Assembly: GCF_000304335.1 (NCBI RefSeq)
Contig: NZ_CAJF01000011.1
Span: forward strand, 1-64,000
Length of the DNA: 64,000 bases
Source of the DNA: Microbacterium yannicii PS01
GTDB taxonomy: Bacteria > Actinomycetota > Actinomycetes > Actinomycetales > Microbacteriaceae
Direction: 5' to 3'
Each line of letters opens with the position of its first letter. Position 1 is the first letter of the stretch. Below, one piece after another: positions 35,936 to 46,406 of the stretch. Position numbers and translations under genes: made by a program. Under the pieces are notes generated by a model, which did no database searches, had not been told where the DNA came from, and saw only the letters and a program-made list of their open reading frames with translations.

Positions 35936-36787
35936 TCAGGCGCCGTTCATCCGATCGCGCCACTCCAGCAGCGGCCGCAGCGAAGACAGGTCGTAGTCGG
36001 GGCCGTCGATGGCGGGGATGACGAGGCGGAAACCCAGCTCGAACAGGCGGGCCGGGGCATCCGTCTCCAGCAGGGGACCGAAGCCGCGGATGGTGTACCC
36101 GGTCGACAGCTCGATCTCGGCCGGGTCGCGCCCTTCACGCGCGCACCACTCGTGCAGCACGCCGATCTTGCGCGCCATGTCGTCCAGGCGCGTGAAGGTG
36201 TGCCAGATGTCGGCGTGCTGGGCGACGAGCCGCAGCGTCTTGCGCTCGCCCTGCCCGCCGATCAGCACCGGGATGCGGCGGGTCGGCGCGGGCGTCAGCC
36301 GGTCCCAGCGCGCGCGGATGCGCGGCAGATCGGCAGCGAGGGCGTCCAGGCGCGATCCGACCGTGCCGAACTCGTAGCCGTACTCGTCGTAGTCCTGCTC
36401 GGCCCATCCCGATCCCGTGCCGAAGATGAGCCGCCCGGTGCCGGCCGAGCCGGCGCTGATGTGATCGACGGTGCGCGCCATGTCGGCCTGCAGATCCGGG
36501 TTGCGGTACGAGCTGCAGTTGACCAGGGGCCCGAACTCCACCCGCTCGGTGATCTCGGCCATCGCGGCGAGCATCGTCCAGGCCTCGAAGTGCTCCGCCT
36601 CGAGCGGCTCGGTCAGCGGGAAGAAGTGGTCCCAGTTGAAGATCGCGTCGACGCCGAGGTCTTCGGCGCGCAGCACGGCGTCTCGGTAGGCCCCGTACGA
36701 CCCGTGCTGGGGGGCGAGCTGCACGCCGATCCGCACCGGGCGATGAGCGGCCGGATGCCTCGGCTCGGCGTGGGCGGCACCGGTCAT
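35936..36787 (-). CDS. LLM-class (luciferase-like) F420-dependent oxidoreductase
   Basis: The product has 283 residues. RIGVQLAPQHGSYGAYRDAV starts the TIM barrel; FNWDHFFPL, FGPLVNCSSYRNPDLQADMA and PVLIGGQGERKTLRLVAQHA are the conserved segments of F420/FMN-binding LLM proteins. The ATG at 36787 has GGAGGAG seven bases upstream. Its start overlaps the stop of the upstream gene (ATGA), so the pair is translationally coupled. The substrate is unknown. Confidence 0.9.
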   Translation of the reverse strand: MTGAAHAEPRHPAAHRPVRIGVQLAPQHGSYGAYRDAVLRAEDLGVDAIFNWDHFFPLTEPLEAEHFEAWTMLAAMAEITERVEFGPLVNCSSYRNPDLQADMARTVDHISAGSAGTGRLIFGTGSGWAEQDYDEYGYEFGTVGSRLDALAADLPRIRARWDRLTPAPTRRIPVLIGGQGERKTLRLVAQHADIWHTFTRLDDMARKIGVLHEWCAREGRDPAEIELSTGYTIRGFGPLLETDAPARLFELGFRLVIPAIDGPDYDLSSLRPLLEWRDRMNGA

Positions 36788-37494
36788 GGGCGGTCTCCTC
36801 CGTTGTTCGGGGCGATGCGCAGCACCTCGGGCGACTCGCCCACGGCGAGGTCGTCGACGACGCGGACCGTGCGGGCCACGTCGTCGATGGACCCGATCAC
36901 GGTGCCGAAGCGCTCGCGGTCGGAGCACACCGCGGTGACGGTCACGAAGTGCGAGCCGGTGTCCCACGTGTAGGTCGCGAACGGGGGCTGGCGCGGATCG
37001 GAAGGCAGCGCCATCTCGAGCTTCTCGCCGACGCCGAGGTAGGGGTTCGGGAATGACTGGGTGTCGTCGTACTCCATCGGCATCATCGCGCGGGCGGCGC
37101 GCAGCTCGTGCGTGGCCTGCTGCAGCTGCGCCATGACGACCACGAGCTCGGCATCCGCCTTCCAGACCCACACCAGCACGCGGCCGGCGGCCCGGCGCAT
37201 GAGGAGCGGGGCGGCCTGGCTCATCGCCCACGCGGCGAAGCCGCTTCCGGGGCGCGTGCCGTTGGAAGAGCCGGCTGCACCGGCGGGCAGCTCACCTCGG
37301 CCGCCGGTCGCTGAGCCGCCTCCGGTCGCTGAGCCGCCTCCGGTCGCTGAGCCTGTCGAAGCGCCGAGCACTCCGCCGGCCTGGTTCAGCAGCATCCGGA
37401 TCGCCGCCTTGCGGTGACGGCGGCCGCGGAAGCCGAGGGATTCGGTCACCGGCACCCACAGGGTCGGGTCGGCGTCGGCCTGAAGTCGGGGCAT
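36784..37494 (-). CDS. Hypothetical protein with Gly/Ser/Ala-Thr repeat linker
   Basis: The product has 236 residues and matches no family I recognize. A basic N-terminal domain (FRGRRHRKAAIRMLLNQAGG) is followed by a repeat linker (GSATGGGSATGGGSATGG, ~48-65) created by 18-bp DNA repeats at 37304-37356, then a hydrophobic helical segment (LLMRRAAGRVLVWVWKADAELVVV) and a beta-rich end with FATYTWDTGSHFVTVTAV. TACGCT ends six bases before the ATG (leaderless). It is co-translated with the LLM oxidoreductase, which suggests a shared role. Confidence 0.8.
   Translation of the reverse strand: MPRLQADADPTLWVPVTESLGFRGRRHRKAAIRMLLNQAGGVLGASTGSATGGGSATGGGSATGGRGELPAGAAGSSNGTRPGSGFAAWAMSQAAPLLMRRAAGRVLVWVWKADAELVVVMAQLQQATHELRAARAMMPMEYDDTQSFPNPYLGVGEKLEMALPSDPRQPPFATYTWDTGSHFVTVTAVCSDRERFGTVIGSIDDVARTVRVVDDLAVGESPEVLRIAPNNGGDRP
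37304..37361. repeat. 18-bp tandem repeat running into a dispersed CTGAGCCTGTCGAAG element
   Basis: Two copies of CCGGTCGCTGAGCCGCCT (37304-37321, 37322-37339) are followed by a third that changes into CTGAGCCTGTCGAAG (37347-37361). The same 15-mer is at 62799-62813. The array is inside the coding sequence of the hypothetical protein. Confidence 0.85.
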
Positions 37495-37646
37495 GCTTCC
37501 AGCGTACGAGAGCCCTTCGGGATCGTCGCTGCGCGGCCTCCCGGGCTTGGCAGACCCCTCGGGTACAGTGGACCCGCGCGTGAACCGAGTTCCCCACCGA
37601 CCCCGCCCGCCCGCCGCGCCCGCCGCACAGACAGGCCTCTCATCCC

Positions 37647-38885
37647 GTGACCGATCCTGCGACGCCCGTTGACCTGCCCGCGGATTCGACCCGCGAAGAG
37701 CGCCCCGGCGACGATCCCCGGGCGCTGAAGATCCTGATCGGCGCCGACACCTTCCTTCCCCATGTCAACGGCGCCGCGCGCTTCGCCGAGCGGCTCGCCG
37801 CCGGACTCGTCGGCCGCGGGCACCACGTCGAGGTCATGGCACCCAGCGCCGGCCACCGCAATCACGGCACGTTCACCGAGGTGATCGAAGGGCAGCAGAT
37901 GGTCGTGCATCGCCTGCCCTCCTGGCGCTGGCCTCCGCACGACTGGCTGACCTTCGTGCTGCCGTGGATGTCGAAGCACTACGCACGCCGTGTGCTCGAC
38001 AGCACCCGGCCCGATGTCGTGCACATCCAGTCGCACATCGTGATCGGTCGCGGGCTCGCGCGCGAGGCGCGCAAGCGCGGCATCCCCGTCGTCGCGACCA
38101 ACCACGTCATGGCCGAGAACATCGTCGACTTCACGACGCTGCCGCCCTTCCTCGACAAGATCGCGATCAAGCTCGCGTGGGACGACGCCAAGCGCACCTT
38201 CGACCTCACGCGCGCCGTGACCACCCCTACGCGCCGAGCCGCCGACTTCCTCGAGAAGACGATCGACATCCACAACGTGATCCCGATCAGCTGCGGCATC
38301 GAGGCGGCCAACTACACGCCCGACCTGACCCCACGCGACGCCCACCGCATGGTGTTCGTGGGCCGGCTCACCACCGAGAAGCAGATCGACGTGGTCCTCC
38401 GGGCGATCGCCCGCCTCGACCCGGCGTTCGAGGTCACCTTCGACATCGTCGGCAACGGCGATCAGCGGCGCAACCTCGAGGAGCTCGCCACCGAGCTCGG
38501 GCTCGACGGCCGCGTCACCTTCCACGGGCACACCACCGACGAGGAGCTGCGAGGGTTCCTCTCGCGCGCAAGCCTGTTCGTCATCGCCTCGATCGCCGAG
38601 CTCCAGTCGATCGCCACGATGGAGGCCATGGCGTCGGGGCTCCCGATCGTGGCCGCCGACGCCGTCGCGCTCCCGCACCTCGTGCACGACGGAGAGAACG
38701 GCTACCTCTTCCGGCCGGGTGACGTCGACGACCTCACGGCGAAGCTCACCACAGTCCTGACGCAGGCTCCGGAAGAGCGCCTGCGCATGCAGCGGGCGTC
38801 GCTCGAGGGCGTCAAGGTGCACGACATGCGCCGCACCCTCGACACCTTCGAGGCGCTCTACCGCGACGAACCGCTCCCGGAGTAA
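37647..38885 (+). CDS. GT4-family glycosyltransferase
   Basis: The product has 412 residues. The N-domain opens LIGADTFLPHVNGAARFAERLAAGL; the C-domain has FVGRLTTEKQIDVVLRAIA and the EX7E motif in IAELQSIATMEAMASGLPIV, so it is a retaining nucleotide-sugar transferase of family GT4. It resembles enzymes that glycosylate phosphatidylinositol or diacylglycerol (PimB, MgtA-like), but acceptor and sugar are not shown. GTG 37647 is the first plausible start. The second GT4 gene follows after 6 bp, so they are probably one operon making a multi-sugar glycolipid. Confidence 0.88.
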   Translation: MTDPATPVDLPADSTREERPGDDPRALKILIGADTFLPHVNGAARFAERLAAGLVGRGHHVEVMAPSAGHRNHGTFTEVIEGQQMVVHRLPSWRWPPHDWLTFVLPWMSKHYARRVLDSTRPDVVHIQSHIVIGRGLAREARKRGIPVVATNHVMAENIVDFTTLPPFLDKIAIKLAWDDAKRTFDLTRAVTTPTRRAADFLEKTIDIHNVIPISCGIEAANYTPDLTPRDAHRMVFVGRLTTEKQIDVVLRAIARLDPAFEVTFDIVGNGDQRRNLEELATELGLDGRVTFHGHTTDEELRGFLSRASLFVIASIAELQSIATMEAMASGLPIVAADAVALPHLVHDGENGYLFRPGDVDDLTAKLTTVLTQAPEERLRMQRASLEGVKVHDMRRTLDTFEALYRDEPLPE

Positions 38886-38891
38886 CGGCTC

Positions 38892-40133
38892 GTGCACGTC
38901 GTGATGTTCGGCGACCAGCACGCCGAGACCCTCGGCGGGGCGCAGGTCTCGATGCGGCTGCAACGACGATTCCTCGAGAAGGCCGGACACACCGTCACCA
39001 TGGTCGCGCCGGCGATGCACGGCGCCCGCGGTCGTGCGGTACCGGCGGACCCGGCGTACGTCGACCTCCCCTCGGTGCCGATCACCGTCGATCGCGAGTA
39101 TTCGATGTCATGGCCGGGCCGCCGCACGGATCGGCGGCTGGATGCCTGGTTCCTGAACCTGTCGAAGGACCGCTCCCGACCGCCGGTCGACGTCGTGCAC
39201 GTGCAGGCCGACTTCTGGGGCGCGTTCATCGGGCACCGATTCGCCCGCCGCCACGGTCTGCCCGTCGTGCACACCATGCACAACCGCGTCGACGTCGGCA
39301 TCGAGGCGACCGCCCCGTTCCCGGGGCTGGTGCTGCGGGTGCTCAACGCTTGGCAGCGAACGGCCCTGGGTTCGGAGGCGACCGGTTCGGACGGGTGGGC
39401 CTACCTGCGCGGCCTCGCCGCCGGGGCATCCGCCGTCACCGCGCCGTCCTCGCACTTCGCGCGCCGCCTCGAGCAGCACCGCGTCTTCCCCGGAGTCGAC
39501 GTGATCTGGAACGGCATCGACGACGACCTCCTCGACGAGGCCCTCTCCTCGACCGAGGAGGCTCGCATCCCGGAACGGCCGAGATTCGTGTGGCTCGGAC
39601 GGATGAGCCCCGAGAAGCGGCTGCTGCCCTTCCTCGAGGCCGTCGCGGCATCGGGCATCGACGCCGACGTCGAGGTGATCGGCGGCGGGGGCCAGCTCCG
39701 TGCAGCTCGGCGCCTGGTCGAGCGCACTCGCCCGCGTGCGACGGTGCGCTTCGCGGGACGGATGCCGTACGCCGAGACCCTGCGGCGGATCGCGGCCGCC
39801 GATGCCGTCGTGCAGACCTCGATCGGCTTCGAGACGCAGGGGATGACGATCTTCGAGGCGGCCTCACTCGGGACGCCCGCCGTGGTGAGCGACCCGGATC
39901 TCGGCGCTGAGCTGGGCTCGGGCTTCTGGCCCGTGGGCGATGCGGGGGCGTTCGACCGCGGCGAGGCCGACCCCTCGGTGGCGGCGCTGGCCGACGCGCT
40001 GCGGGCCGCGGCATCCGATATCGCCGCCGGAGCACCGCGCCAGCCCGATCCCTCGATCCGCGAGCGGTTCCGGCAGTCGTCGCGGACGGCCGCGATGATC
40101 GAGGTCTACGAGCGCGTCACCGCGCGCCGCTGA
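38892..40133 (+). CDS. GT4-family glycosyltransferase, second
   Basis: The product has 413 residues. VVMFGDQHAETLGGAQVSMR is the N-terminal nucleotide loop; RFVWLGRMSPEKRLLPFLEAV and the EX7E motif in FETQGMTIFEAASLGTPAVV confirm GT4. It begins with GTG seven bases after the stop of the first GT4 gene and has the same orientation, so both are likely used in one pathway. The acceptor is unknown. The gene is convergent with a 38-residue membrane peptide. Confidence 0.88.
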   Translation: MHVVMFGDQHAETLGGAQVSMRLQRRFLEKAGHTVTMVAPAMHGARGRAVPADPAYVDLPSVPITVDREYSMSWPGRRTDRRLDAWFLNLSKDRSRPPVDVVHVQADFWGAFIGHRFARRHGLPVVHTMHNRVDVGIEATAPFPGLVLRVLNAWQRTALGSEATGSDGWAYLRGLAAGASAVTAPSSHFARRLEQHRVFPGVDVIWNGIDDDLLDEALSSTEEARIPERPRFVWLGRMSPEKRLLPFLEAVAASGIDADVEVIGGGGQLRAARRLVERTRPRATVRFAGRMPYAETLRRIAAADAVVQTSIGFETQGMTIFEAASLGTPAVVSDPDLGAELGSGFWPVGDAGAFDRGEADPSVAALADALRAAASDIAAGAPRQPDPSIRERFRQSSRTAAMIEVYERVTARR

Positions 40134-40181
40134 CCTGCGCAGCTTCGAGGAGTCGCGCTCGGCCGGCGCGTTTCGGGAGTG

Positions 40182-40298
40182 TCAGGGCAGGCGGGTGAGG
40201 TCGGTCGGCGTGCGGTGGTAGCCGTCCTTGCGGAGGGCGACGACCGACGAGGCGAGGGCGAAGGCAGACAGGACGGCGAAGGCGATGGCGATGAACAT
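40182..40298 (-). CDS. Small single-pass membrane protein, 38 residues
   Basis: The frame encodes MFIAIAFAVLSAFALASSVV, then ALRKDGYHRTPTDLTRLP: a hydrophobic helix with a positive-inside tail. TAGCGT (40306-40311, minus strand) ends seven bases before the ATG, which gives a leaderless promoter and supports a real gene despite its size. It is divergent from the GlxA regulator, and the palindrome between them (40326) could regulate both. Function unknown. Confidence 0.6.
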   Translation of the reverse strand: MFIAIAFAVLSAFALASSVVALRKDGYHRTPTDLTRLP

Positions 40299-40325
40299 GG
40301 CAGAAACGCTACGCTTGCGTGATGA

Positions 40326-40371
40326 CTGCCACGAGTGGCAGGATGGACACACATCGTAAGAAAACTGCCAC
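40326..40371. promoter_or_regulatory. Putative operator of the GlxA regulator and the small membrane gene
   Basis: CTGCCAC-GA-GTGGCAG is a perfect 16-bp palindrome at 40326-40341, and a third half-site ACTGCCAC lies at 40364-40371. It is upstream of the AraC-type gene at 40397 and of the -10 of the minus-strand peptide gene. Confidence 0.55.
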
Positions 40372-40396
40372 CTCCGGCATCCCGACAGGAGTCGCC

Positions 40397-41407
40397 ATGA
40401 AGACCGTCGCGTGCATCGTCCAGGACGGGTTCGCCCCCTTCGAGTTCGGCGTCGCCTGCGAGGCCTTCGGCCTCGACCGCACCGACGACGGCATCCCCAA
40501 TTTCGACTTCCGCATCGTGACGCCCGATCCCGGAGCGGTGTCGTCGAAGATGGGCTTCTCGATCAACGTCGACGCCGATCTCTCGTTCGCGTACGAGGCC
40601 GACCTGGTCGTCGTCTCGCCGGTCCCGCACCAGTACTGGGCGCACACCGACGAGCGCGTGCTCGACGTCATCCGCGCCGCCGTCGCGCGCGATGCCTGGG
40701 TGCTGAGCGTGTGCAGCGGCTCGTTCGTCGTCGCCGCGTCCGGTGTGCTCGACGGGCGCAAGGCGACCACGCACTGGATGTACGCGCAGAAGATGGCCGA
40801 GATGTACCCGAGGATCGACGTCGATCCCGACGTGCTCTACGTGCAGGACGGCCGCATCATCACGAGCGCCGGCACCGCCGCGGGCCTCGACGCGTGCCTG
40901 CATCTGCTCCGGCAGGAGCTGGGCGCCGAGCTGACCAACAAGATCGCCCGCCGCATGGTCGTGCCGCCGCAGCGCGACGGCGGCCAGGCGCAGTTCATCG
41001 ACAAGCCGCTTCCCGCCACGACCTCGCTGTCGCTCGCGCCGGTCACCGACTGGATGCTCGACAACCTGCGCCTCGACCTCACCGTCGACCAGCTGGCATC
41101 CAAGGCGCACATGTCGCCGCGCACCTTCGCTCGCCGCTTCAAGGCCGACCATGGCGCGACTCCCGCAGCCTGGCTGGCGCGCCAGCGCATCATCCACGCC
41201 CAGCGGCTGCTCGAGTCCACCGACCTCGGGCTGGACCGCATCGCGTACGAGAGCGGCTTCGGGTCGGCGGCGGTGCTGCGCCAGAACTTCGCCCGCGTGC
41301 TGGGCATCACGCCGACCGCCTACCGCGCGCGCTTCTGCTGCACCCGCGAGGGGATGGCGACCGAGACCGCCGAGTCTGCGCCGGCCGCGCTCGTCTCCGT
41401 CGCGTAG
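40397..41407 (+). CDS. GlxA-family transcriptional regulator (DJ-1/PfpI + AraC HTH)
   Basis: The product has 336 residues. The DJ-1/PfpI-like domain (~1-190) includes SVCSGSFVVAASGVLDGRKATTHW with a Cys in the nucleophile elbow position. The AraC helix-turn-helix pair follows: LDLTVDQLASKAHMSPRTFA and DLGLDRIAYESGFGSAAVLR. ATG 40397 has AGGAG five bases upstream; the open frame begins 26 codons earlier. The regulated gene is not evident, but the ligand domain suggests control of a catabolic or stress function. Confidence 0.9.
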   Translation: MKTVACIVQDGFAPFEFGVACEAFGLDRTDDGIPNFDFRIVTPDPGAVSSKMGFSINVDADLSFAYEADLVVVSPVPHQYWAHTDERVLDVIRAAVARDAWVLSVCSGSFVVAASGVLDGRKATTHWMYAQKMAEMYPRIDVDPDVLYVQDGRIITSAGTAAGLDACLHLLRQELGAELTNKIARRMVVPPQRDGGQAQFIDKPLPATTSLSLAPVTDWMLDNLRLDLTVDQLASKAHMSPRTFARRFKADHGATPAAWLARQRIIHAQRLLESTDLGLDRIAYESGFGSAAVLRQNFARVLGITPTAYRARFCCTREGMATETAESAPAALVSVA

Positions 41408-41412
41408 CGCGC

Positions 41413-41452
41413 AGAGACGGCGGGGGCCCGGGCTCGGGCCTCCGCCGTCTCT
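41413..41452. terminator. Bidirectional terminator between GlxA and aminopeptidase genes
   Basis: Arms AGAGACGGCGG and its complement close an inner GGGCCCG/CGGGCC stem. It sits between two convergent stop codons. Confidence 0.75.
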
Positions 41453-41458
41453 CGTGGA

Positions 41459-43075
41459 CTATCGCAGTGCGCGGTCGCGCAGCGCGTCGAGATCGACCGC
41501 TCCGCCCGCCGACTTCGCGCTGAACGCCTCGACGGAGCCGGTCGCGGTCGACGTCGCGCCGTTCACGCTCGACGTGTCGAACGCGAAGGTGATGACAGCC
41601 GCCGCCAGCGCGTCGGAGTTGACGTCGAGGGCGATGCGGTTGACGTTGCCTGTCAGCCGGCGCTTGTAGGCGTCGTTCAGAGCGTCGTACAGTGCCTCGT
41701 CCTGGCCGTCCCCGGTGAGGTTGTCACAGGGCTGGTGGTAGCACGGGTCGTAGGCCGCGTCGGGCACGCCCCCGTACAGCACTGCCTCGTCGGCCGTCTT
41801 GATGTCTTCCGCGCCGGTGAACAGGCCGCCGGCGGGGATGCCCACCTCGATGAACGGGCCGTAGTCCGAACGTCCCGAGAAGTCGGTGTCCTGGTACGGC
41901 AGCTCCCTGGAGTCGTAGAATTGCTCGAACACGTCCTCGATCGCCGCGGAGCCTTCCGGGATGAAGCCTGCCGGAGCCGTGCCGCTGGAGTTGTCACCGT
42001 CGTAGACGCCGTAGAAGTAGTTCGGCGAGCCGATCATGTCGAAGTTGAGGTACAGCGCGATGTTGCTCGCCTCTTCGTCCGTCAGGTCGGCGACGTAGTA
42101 CTCCGAGCCCAGAAGGCCTTCCTCCTCGGCGCCCCACCACGCGAAGCGCACCGTGTTCGTCGGCTTGACCCGCTGCATCTGGATCGCCGTCTCGAGCAGC
42201 GCCGCGCTGCCCGTGCCGTTGTCGTTGATGCCTGCGCCGTCCTGCACGCTGTCGAGGTGAGCGCCGGCCATCACGACGTTGCCGTCATCTCCGGTGCCGG
42301 TCTCGGCGATGACGTTGTAGCTCGTCCGCTCCTCGGCGAAGTAGTCGACGGTCACCGTGACCTGCGCGTTCGGAGTCGACGCGAGGTCGATTCCCACCTC
42401 GGATGCCGCGAAGACGGCCGGGATGGTCAGTCCGGGCGCCGCGCCGATCATGCCCACGAGCCCCGGGCGTCCGTCGTTGGAGACGATGACCGCAGAGGCA
42501 CCGGCCGCCTGCGCGTTGAGCGCCTTGAGCGAGAAGTCGCACGATCCGCGCTGCACGAGCGCGACCCCGCCCTGGGGGAAGCCGGTGAAGTCCGCGGCTT
42601 CACAGCCGCTCGTGCTCATTCCGTCCGCGGGGAAGGGGACGACGAGATCGACCGGGATGAGGGGACCGGTCGCGGTGCCCTCCGGGCTGCCGGTGTCGAA
42701 GTTGTTGCGCAGGAAGTCCTGCCCGTCGACCCACGTGGTGGCGGGCTCCTGACGGCTGAGAGCGTTGTTCTCCTCGGCGTACGTGAAGGGGAACTCCTGC
42801 ACTTCCGGGGTGTACCCGGCGCGTTCCAGCTGCTCGACGACGTAGTCGACGGATGCCGCGTACCCGGGGCGCCCCGCGGCACGGTCGCCGTTGTCGTCGG
42901 CGATGTCCTGCAGTTCTTTCAGGTGGTTCATGACCTGGCTGATCTTCACCGCTTTGGTCAGCTTGTCGACGGTGTCGGCGACGGGCACGGCAGACGCCGG
43001 CGACGCCAGACCCATCGTTGCCAAGAGTGCGGAGGCGGCCACGACCGCCCCCACCGTGTGCTTTTTGAGCGACAT
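41459..43075 (-). CDS. Secreted M28-family zinc aminopeptidase with PA domain
   Basis: The product has 538 residues. A Sec signal peptide (VGAVVAASALLATMGLASPASA, cleavage near residue 29) directs export. A protease-associated insert (GCEAADFTGFPQGGVALVQR) precedes the metallopeptidase core: VVMAGAHLDSVQDGAGINDN (first His/Asp ligands), WWGAEEEGLLGSEYYV (catalytic and metal Glu), YLNFDMIG and GRSDYGPFIEVGIPAGGLFT. It resembles the Streptomyces griseus aminopeptidase and releases N-terminal residues of peptides outside the cell. The start has GGAAAG upstream. Confidence 0.95.
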   Translation of the reverse strand: MSLKKHTVGAVVAASALLATMGLASPASAVPVADTVDKLTKAVKISQVMNHLKELQDIADDNGDRAAGRPGYAASVDYVVEQLERAGYTPEVQEFPFTYAEENNALSRQEPATTWVDGQDFLRNNFDTGSPEGTATGPLIPVDLVVPFPADGMSTSGCEAADFTGFPQGGVALVQRGSCDFSLKALNAQAAGASAVIVSNDGRPGLVGMIGAAPGLTIPAVFAASEVGIDLASTPNAQVTVTVDYFAEERTSYNVIAETGTGDDGNVVMAGAHLDSVQDGAGINDNGTGSAALLETAIQMQRVKPTNTVRFAWWGAEEEGLLGSEYYVADLTDEEASNIALYLNFDMIGSPNYFYGVYDGDNSSGTAPAGFIPEGSAAIEDVFEQFYDSRELPYQDTDFSGRSDYGPFIEVGIPAGGLFTGAEDIKTADEAVLYGGVPDAAYDPCYHQPCDNLTGDGQDEALYDALNDAYKRRLTGNVNRIALDVNSDALAAAVITFAFDTSSVNGATSTATGSVEAFSAKSAGGAVDLDALRDRALR

Positions 43076-43174
43076 GGCTTTCCTTTCGGACCCGGCGACC
43101 TCGTTGACGCCGATTCTCCGACGCTAGTCATCTCGATTGCTCATGACCAGAGTTTTGTGATCCGCGATTCCCCG

Positions 43175-43203
43175 TTGCCGCGGCATCCAGTGCCTGCTAA
43201 ACT
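43175..43203 (+). promoter_or_regulatory. clpB promoter
   Basis: TTGCCG (43175-43180) and TAAACT (43198-43203) are 17 bp apart. The last two bases of the -10 are the first two of the HAIR site, exactly as in the dnaK promoter. Confidence 0.75.
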
Positions 43204-43222
43204 TGAGCCATCACGACTCAAC
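43202..43222. promoter_or_regulatory. HAIR site (HspR operator) of clpB
   Basis: CTTGAGC, CATCACG, ACTCAAC: 12 of 14 arm bases match the HspR consensus, the best of the three sites in the window. The clpB start is 30 bp downstream. Confidence 0.85.
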
Positions 43223-43251
43223 TTTGACCGTGAGCAGATTTCAGGAGACAT

Positions 43252-45465
<2,214 letters not shown>

Positions 45466-45548
45466 CGCGGAGTCCGACGACACGCGCGGTCGGGGTTCGG
45501 CGGGTTCGCCTGGTGCGGGCCGTGTGGAATCCGGACCGGGGCCGCGGC

Positions 45549-46406
45549 GTGAGAGCATCGAGTGTGCGGACGGTGCGGGGATTGTGGGGGTCGTCGCACC
45601 CCGGACCGACGCTCGTCGTGACCGCTCTGGCCCTCGCCCTCGGCCTGTCGATCGGGCTGGAGCCATGGCGACTCGTCCTGCTGACGGTCGCGGTCTTCGC
45701 CGGACAGCTGTCGATCGGCATCTCGAACGATGCGCTCGACGCGGCCCGCGATCGCGCGGTCGGCCGCACCGACAAGCCCCTCGCCCGCGGCGATGTGAGC
45801 CTTCGGGCCGCGTGCGTGGCGGCATCCGTCTGTCTTCTCCTGGCGCTCGCGCTGTCGGCACCGCTGGGATGGCGGATGCTGGCGGCCCATGCCCTCTTCC
45901 TCGGATCCGCGTGGGCGTACAACGCCGGGCTGAAGTCCACGCCGCTGTCGCTCGTGCCGTTCCTGGTGAGCTTCGGCACGTTCCCGTCGCTCGCGACGCT
46001 GTCGGCTACCGAGCCCGCGTTCGCTCCCGGCTGGGCCTGGGTCGCGGGAGCCGTGCTCGGCGCCGCGGTGCACTTGACCAACGTGCTGCCCGATCTCGCC
46101 GACGATGAGCGCACCGGCGTGCGGGGACTGCCGCACCGGCTCGGGCCGCGCGCCTCGGCGGTGATCGCTGCGATCGCGTTGATCCTCGGTGCGGTGGCCG
46201 TGCTGCTCGGGCCGGCGGGCGGCGACATCGCTGCGGTCGGAGTGCTGTCGTGGGTGTTCTTCGCCGCCGTCGTGGCGGTGGCGGTCGCCACGGTCGTGCT
46301 GGCGGTCGTGCGGCCGCCGTCGCGCGTACTGTTCCGTCTCGTGATGCTCGCGTCGCTGCTGCTCGCCGCGCAGCTCGTGGCCTCGGGCGGAGCACTCGCG
46401 GGCTGA
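45549..46406 (+). CDS. UbiA-family prenyltransferase
   Basis: The product has 285 residues with about nine membrane segments. The two Asp-rich motifs that hold the prenyl diphosphate via Mg2+ are NDALDAARDRAVGRTDKPLA and NVLPDLADDERTGVRGLPHR. Such enzymes prenylate aromatic or quinone acceptors in the membrane. The GTG at 45549 is the first start free of the clpB region; GTG 45564 is an alternative. It faces the type III polyketide operon (46750-49980) across a repeat-filled gap, so it may act on its product. Confidence 0.85.
   Translation: MRASSVRTVRGLWGSSHPGPTLVVTALALALGLSIGLEPWRLVLLTVAVFAGQLSIGISNDALDAARDRAVGRTDKPLARGDVSLRAACVAASVCLLLALALSAPLGWRMLAAHALFLGSAWAYNAGLKSTPLSLVPFLVSFGTFPSLATLSATEPAFAPGWAWVAGAVLGAAVHLTNVLPDLADDERTGVRGLPHRLGPRASAVIAAIALILGAVAVLLGPAGGDIAAVGVLSWVFFAAVVAVAVATVVLAVVRPPSRVLFRLVMLASLLLAAQLVASGGALAG

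Noticed and set aside
37547-37569. TTGGCA and TACAGT upstream of the first GT4 gene as a promoter
   Set aside because: The spacer is only 11 bp; TACAGT alone could be a -10 but there is no matching -35.
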